Part shown: piece after piece, positions 29,591 through 31,272 of the stretch | Layout of the letters: the number at the start of each line of letters is the position of its first letter | Numbering within the stretch: position 1 is the stretch's first letter | NCBI GenBank assembly: GCA_948938605.1 | Contig: CARAIG010000032.1 | Location: forward strand, 1-31,272 | Length of the DNA: 31,272 nucleotides | DNA from: an uncultured Eubacteriales bacterium | GTDB taxonomy: Bacteria; Bacillota; Clostridia; Christensenellales; CAG-314 | Direction: 5' to 3' | Position numbers and translations under genes: made by a program | Notes under the pieces: generated by a model | What the model was told of the DNA's origin: nothing | What the model saw: only the letters and a program-made list of their open reading frames with translations | Databases searched by the model: none

Positions 29591-31272
29591 TTAAATTTCA
29601 TCAGATGTTATATAATTTTTCAATGGTAACATATTGTTTTTTAAAATATTCATAGCAAAAATATCTACCGTTATTTTGTGTTCCTCTAATGTTGTAGATA
29701 ATGTGACACTTCCATTTTTGACTTTTATTTTCTCATTTAATAGTTTAAACGCAGTATTACGAATATTATATCGATTAAGAAAGTCTGTATACACTTCAAA
29801 TGCCGCATCTATTTTGGACTTGTCGCATTTATTCAGATTTAGAATCTTGAAAAACTCATCCAAACTTGCTGGTAGCAAGTGTTTTAACTTAATATGTTGC
29901 ATAGAATTAAACGCCTGCAAATTGCTGGCATGAACATATTCATTGCGTAACATATAGATTCGCATTATATCTAATCTCAACAATCTTTCTATGCGTTCAA
30001 ATTCTTTTTGAATCTGTTTTGTGTCTGAAAAAACCGTTGCTAATCGTTTCAGTTCCCATTTATAATAAGGATTTAGGATTTTACTAAAGTCAAACTTATT
30101 CTGCGCAACTAACGACAGAAACTCATTTAATCTTATGTTCTTACCATAATTGCGATATGCCTGCTCAAGAGTATTATTGGCATCATTTAATACAAAACGA
30201 GCTGTAAGCATTATTGGAATAAAATAATTAACCGAATCATAACCTATTTTTCTGCCACTCATTGAAACAAGCGTCTCCAATGCAATCCAATTATCAACAA
30301 AAGACGACGAATCCATGTAATCCCTATCTTTTTCCGCATAACTAATCGTGTTTAATATTTTGTGATAAAGATCTTGGCTTGTTTCTTTTAATTCGTTTAA
30401 AGTATCGATTGTTTCTTCTAGATTCTTATAAGGTGGAGTTGCTCCAATATATTTAGTAATATCGTCGAATTGTATTTCAAACGTTTCATTAAAATATTTA
30501 CTACTCACCAAAATATCCTGATCTCTTAAAAAATCAATCTTACTATTAGAGTAAAATCTTAGTATATTAAACAAAGACTCTATTCTTAGTAAATTCTCTT
30601 TAATTAAATGAAAGAAATCGCTTATATTATTTCCATAAACCTTACAGTAAGTTGCATTGTTTTCTTTCACAATTTTCTGACCTTTCAATTCAAACAACTT
30701 TTGATCTTTTAATCCCAAATCAGTAATTGGAATCAAAATATCAAAAGAGTCCAGATTGCCATACATTAAATATTCCAAAAAGTTTTCGCATGAACCAAAT
30801 TTGCCCTGTTTATACAATTTAAGCATATAATTAAGATATAAGTAATTGTTGCCGTTGGCCAAAAGTTCATTAATAAAAATAATAACGATATTATGATCTG
30901 CGTCCTCTAACGTCCCCGTTTGTAAACTTTTATTAATTTTTTTTAATATCTTGCGTTGATAAGGCTTTGACCAGATAGAACAAACATAGTCTAAATAATT
31001 TCTAATCTCTTCTTTATTGGTCATATCACCTTCTGAACAGTTTTTTAGTGTTAGAACCAATCGAGAATATTGCCATGAATTTAATTCCTTAAAAATTGTA
31101 TCATGCAACATATAGTTATAAAAATTATTGATGAGTAAATTAGAATAGTTATGAGTAACCTTTCCTTCAATTTCGTTTTTTAGGCTGTGCATAATCTCTT
31201 TCAAACAATAAGTGAAGCAATTACTATCTGGAAGTTTTAGATAAGACGTGTTTTTACTTGTTATATTATCAA
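29591..31272 (-). CDS. Apea-like HEPN protein (5' end beyond the window)
   Basis: The frame continues without a stop from the window edge to the stop at 29591. The ATG and TTG near 31200 are therefore probably internal, and the N-terminus lies outside. About 559 residues are visible. The C-terminal third holds an Apea-like HEPN domain: FVDNWIALETLVSM (helix with the conserved Glu) and the catalytic-type RNEYVH, a perfect R-x4-H RNase motif, within a helical region. The N-terminal part is helical and unrecognised. HEPN proteins of this kind are often RNA-cleaving effectors in phage defence or abortive infection. The gene is markedly more AT-rich than its surroundings and lies beside a tRNA-like fragment, which suggests transfer on an island. 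The target and partner are unknown. Confidence 0.8.
   Translation of the reverse strand, partial: DNITSKNTSYLKLPDSNCFTYCLKEIMHSLKNEIEGKVTHNYSNLLINNFYNYMLHDTIFKELNSWQYSRLVLTLKNCSEGDMTNKEEIRNYLDYVCSIWSKPYQRKILKKINKSLQTGTLEDADHNIVIIFINELLANGNNYLYLNYMLKLYKQGKFGSCENFLEYLMYGNLDSFDILIPITDLGLKDQKLFELKGQKIVKENNATYCKVYGNNISDFFHLIKENLLRIESLFNILRFYSNSKIDFLRDQDILVSSKYFNETFEIQFDDITKYIGATPPYKNLEETIDTLNELKETSQDLYHKILNTISYAEKDRDYMDSSSFVDNWIALETLVSMSGRKIGYDSVNYFIPIMLTARFVLNDANNTLEQAYRNYGKNIRLNEFLSLVAQNKFDFSKILNPYYKWELKRLATVFSDTKQIQKEFERIERLLRLDIMRIYMLRNEYVHASNLQAFNSMQHIKLKHLLPASLDEFFKILNLNKCDKSKIDAAFEVYTDFLNRYNIRNTAFKLLNEKIKVKNGSVTLSTTLEEHKITVDIFAMNILKNNMLPLKNYITSDEI

Overview
The window looks like chromosome from an uncultured, probably gut-associated clostridial Bacillota (Firmicutes). 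The evidence is Gram-positive style lipoproteins, strong AGGAGG-type ribosome binding sites, TTGACA/TATAAT promoters with 17-base spacers, U-tailed terminators, an Lsa-type ABC-F protein and a maltodextrin ABC-transporter locus. The lineage is an inference; no rRNA or marker gene is present.

Left edge (1-2000): a CRESS-DNA-type rolling-circle replicon, integrated or captured in the assembly. Two origin-like stem-loops lie 96 bases apart. Each carries a NANTATTAC nonanucleotide (TAGTATTAC and TACTATTAC) and is followed directly by a pair of GKAACAC iterons. A 400-residue HUH endonuclease-superfamily 3 helicase Rep and a small companion ORF follow. An 83-base structured element at 1734-1816 recurs, inverted, at 29191-29273.

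2000-9500: single genes and small operons. A DUF3592-like membrane protein is coupled to a flavodoxin-fold oxidoreductase. An Lsa-like ABC-F gene sits behind a 21-codon leader peptide and an intrinsic terminator, a ribosome-mediated attenuator layout. Next come a secreted protein whose stop codon begins a 286-bp inverted-repeat element, a DUF4874/DUF4832 lipoprotein, and a DUF2310 zinc-ribbon/MmcQ pair.

9500-20600: a TIR-like/TPR protein, a sugar nucleotidyltransferase, a DUF1538 transporter with two P-II-like regulators, a cysteine hydrolase, and about 585 bp of gene-free sequence packed with repeats, including a tandem structured repeat of about 124 nt. Then a pyridoxamine-phosphate-oxidase-fold protein, a DUF1858 protein, a zinc-ribbon membrane protein with an SPFH protein, and a PRC-barrel-like protein.

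20700-28800: a maltodextrin locus. The minus-strand operon encodes a cytoplasmic GH13 enzyme, a solute-binding lipoprotein and two permeases. A divergent LacI-family regulator has its own promoter overlapped by an inverted repeat and appears leaderless. A separate multi-module, probably starch-binding, lipoprotein is split by a frameshift in a run of eight G.

Right edge (28800-31272): structured repeats, then a tRNA-Ser-like 3' end fragment that looks like an attachment site. Beyond it lies a visibly AT-rich segment with an Apea-like HEPN gene whose reading frame stays open to the window edge, probably the start of a genomic island carrying a defence-type gene.
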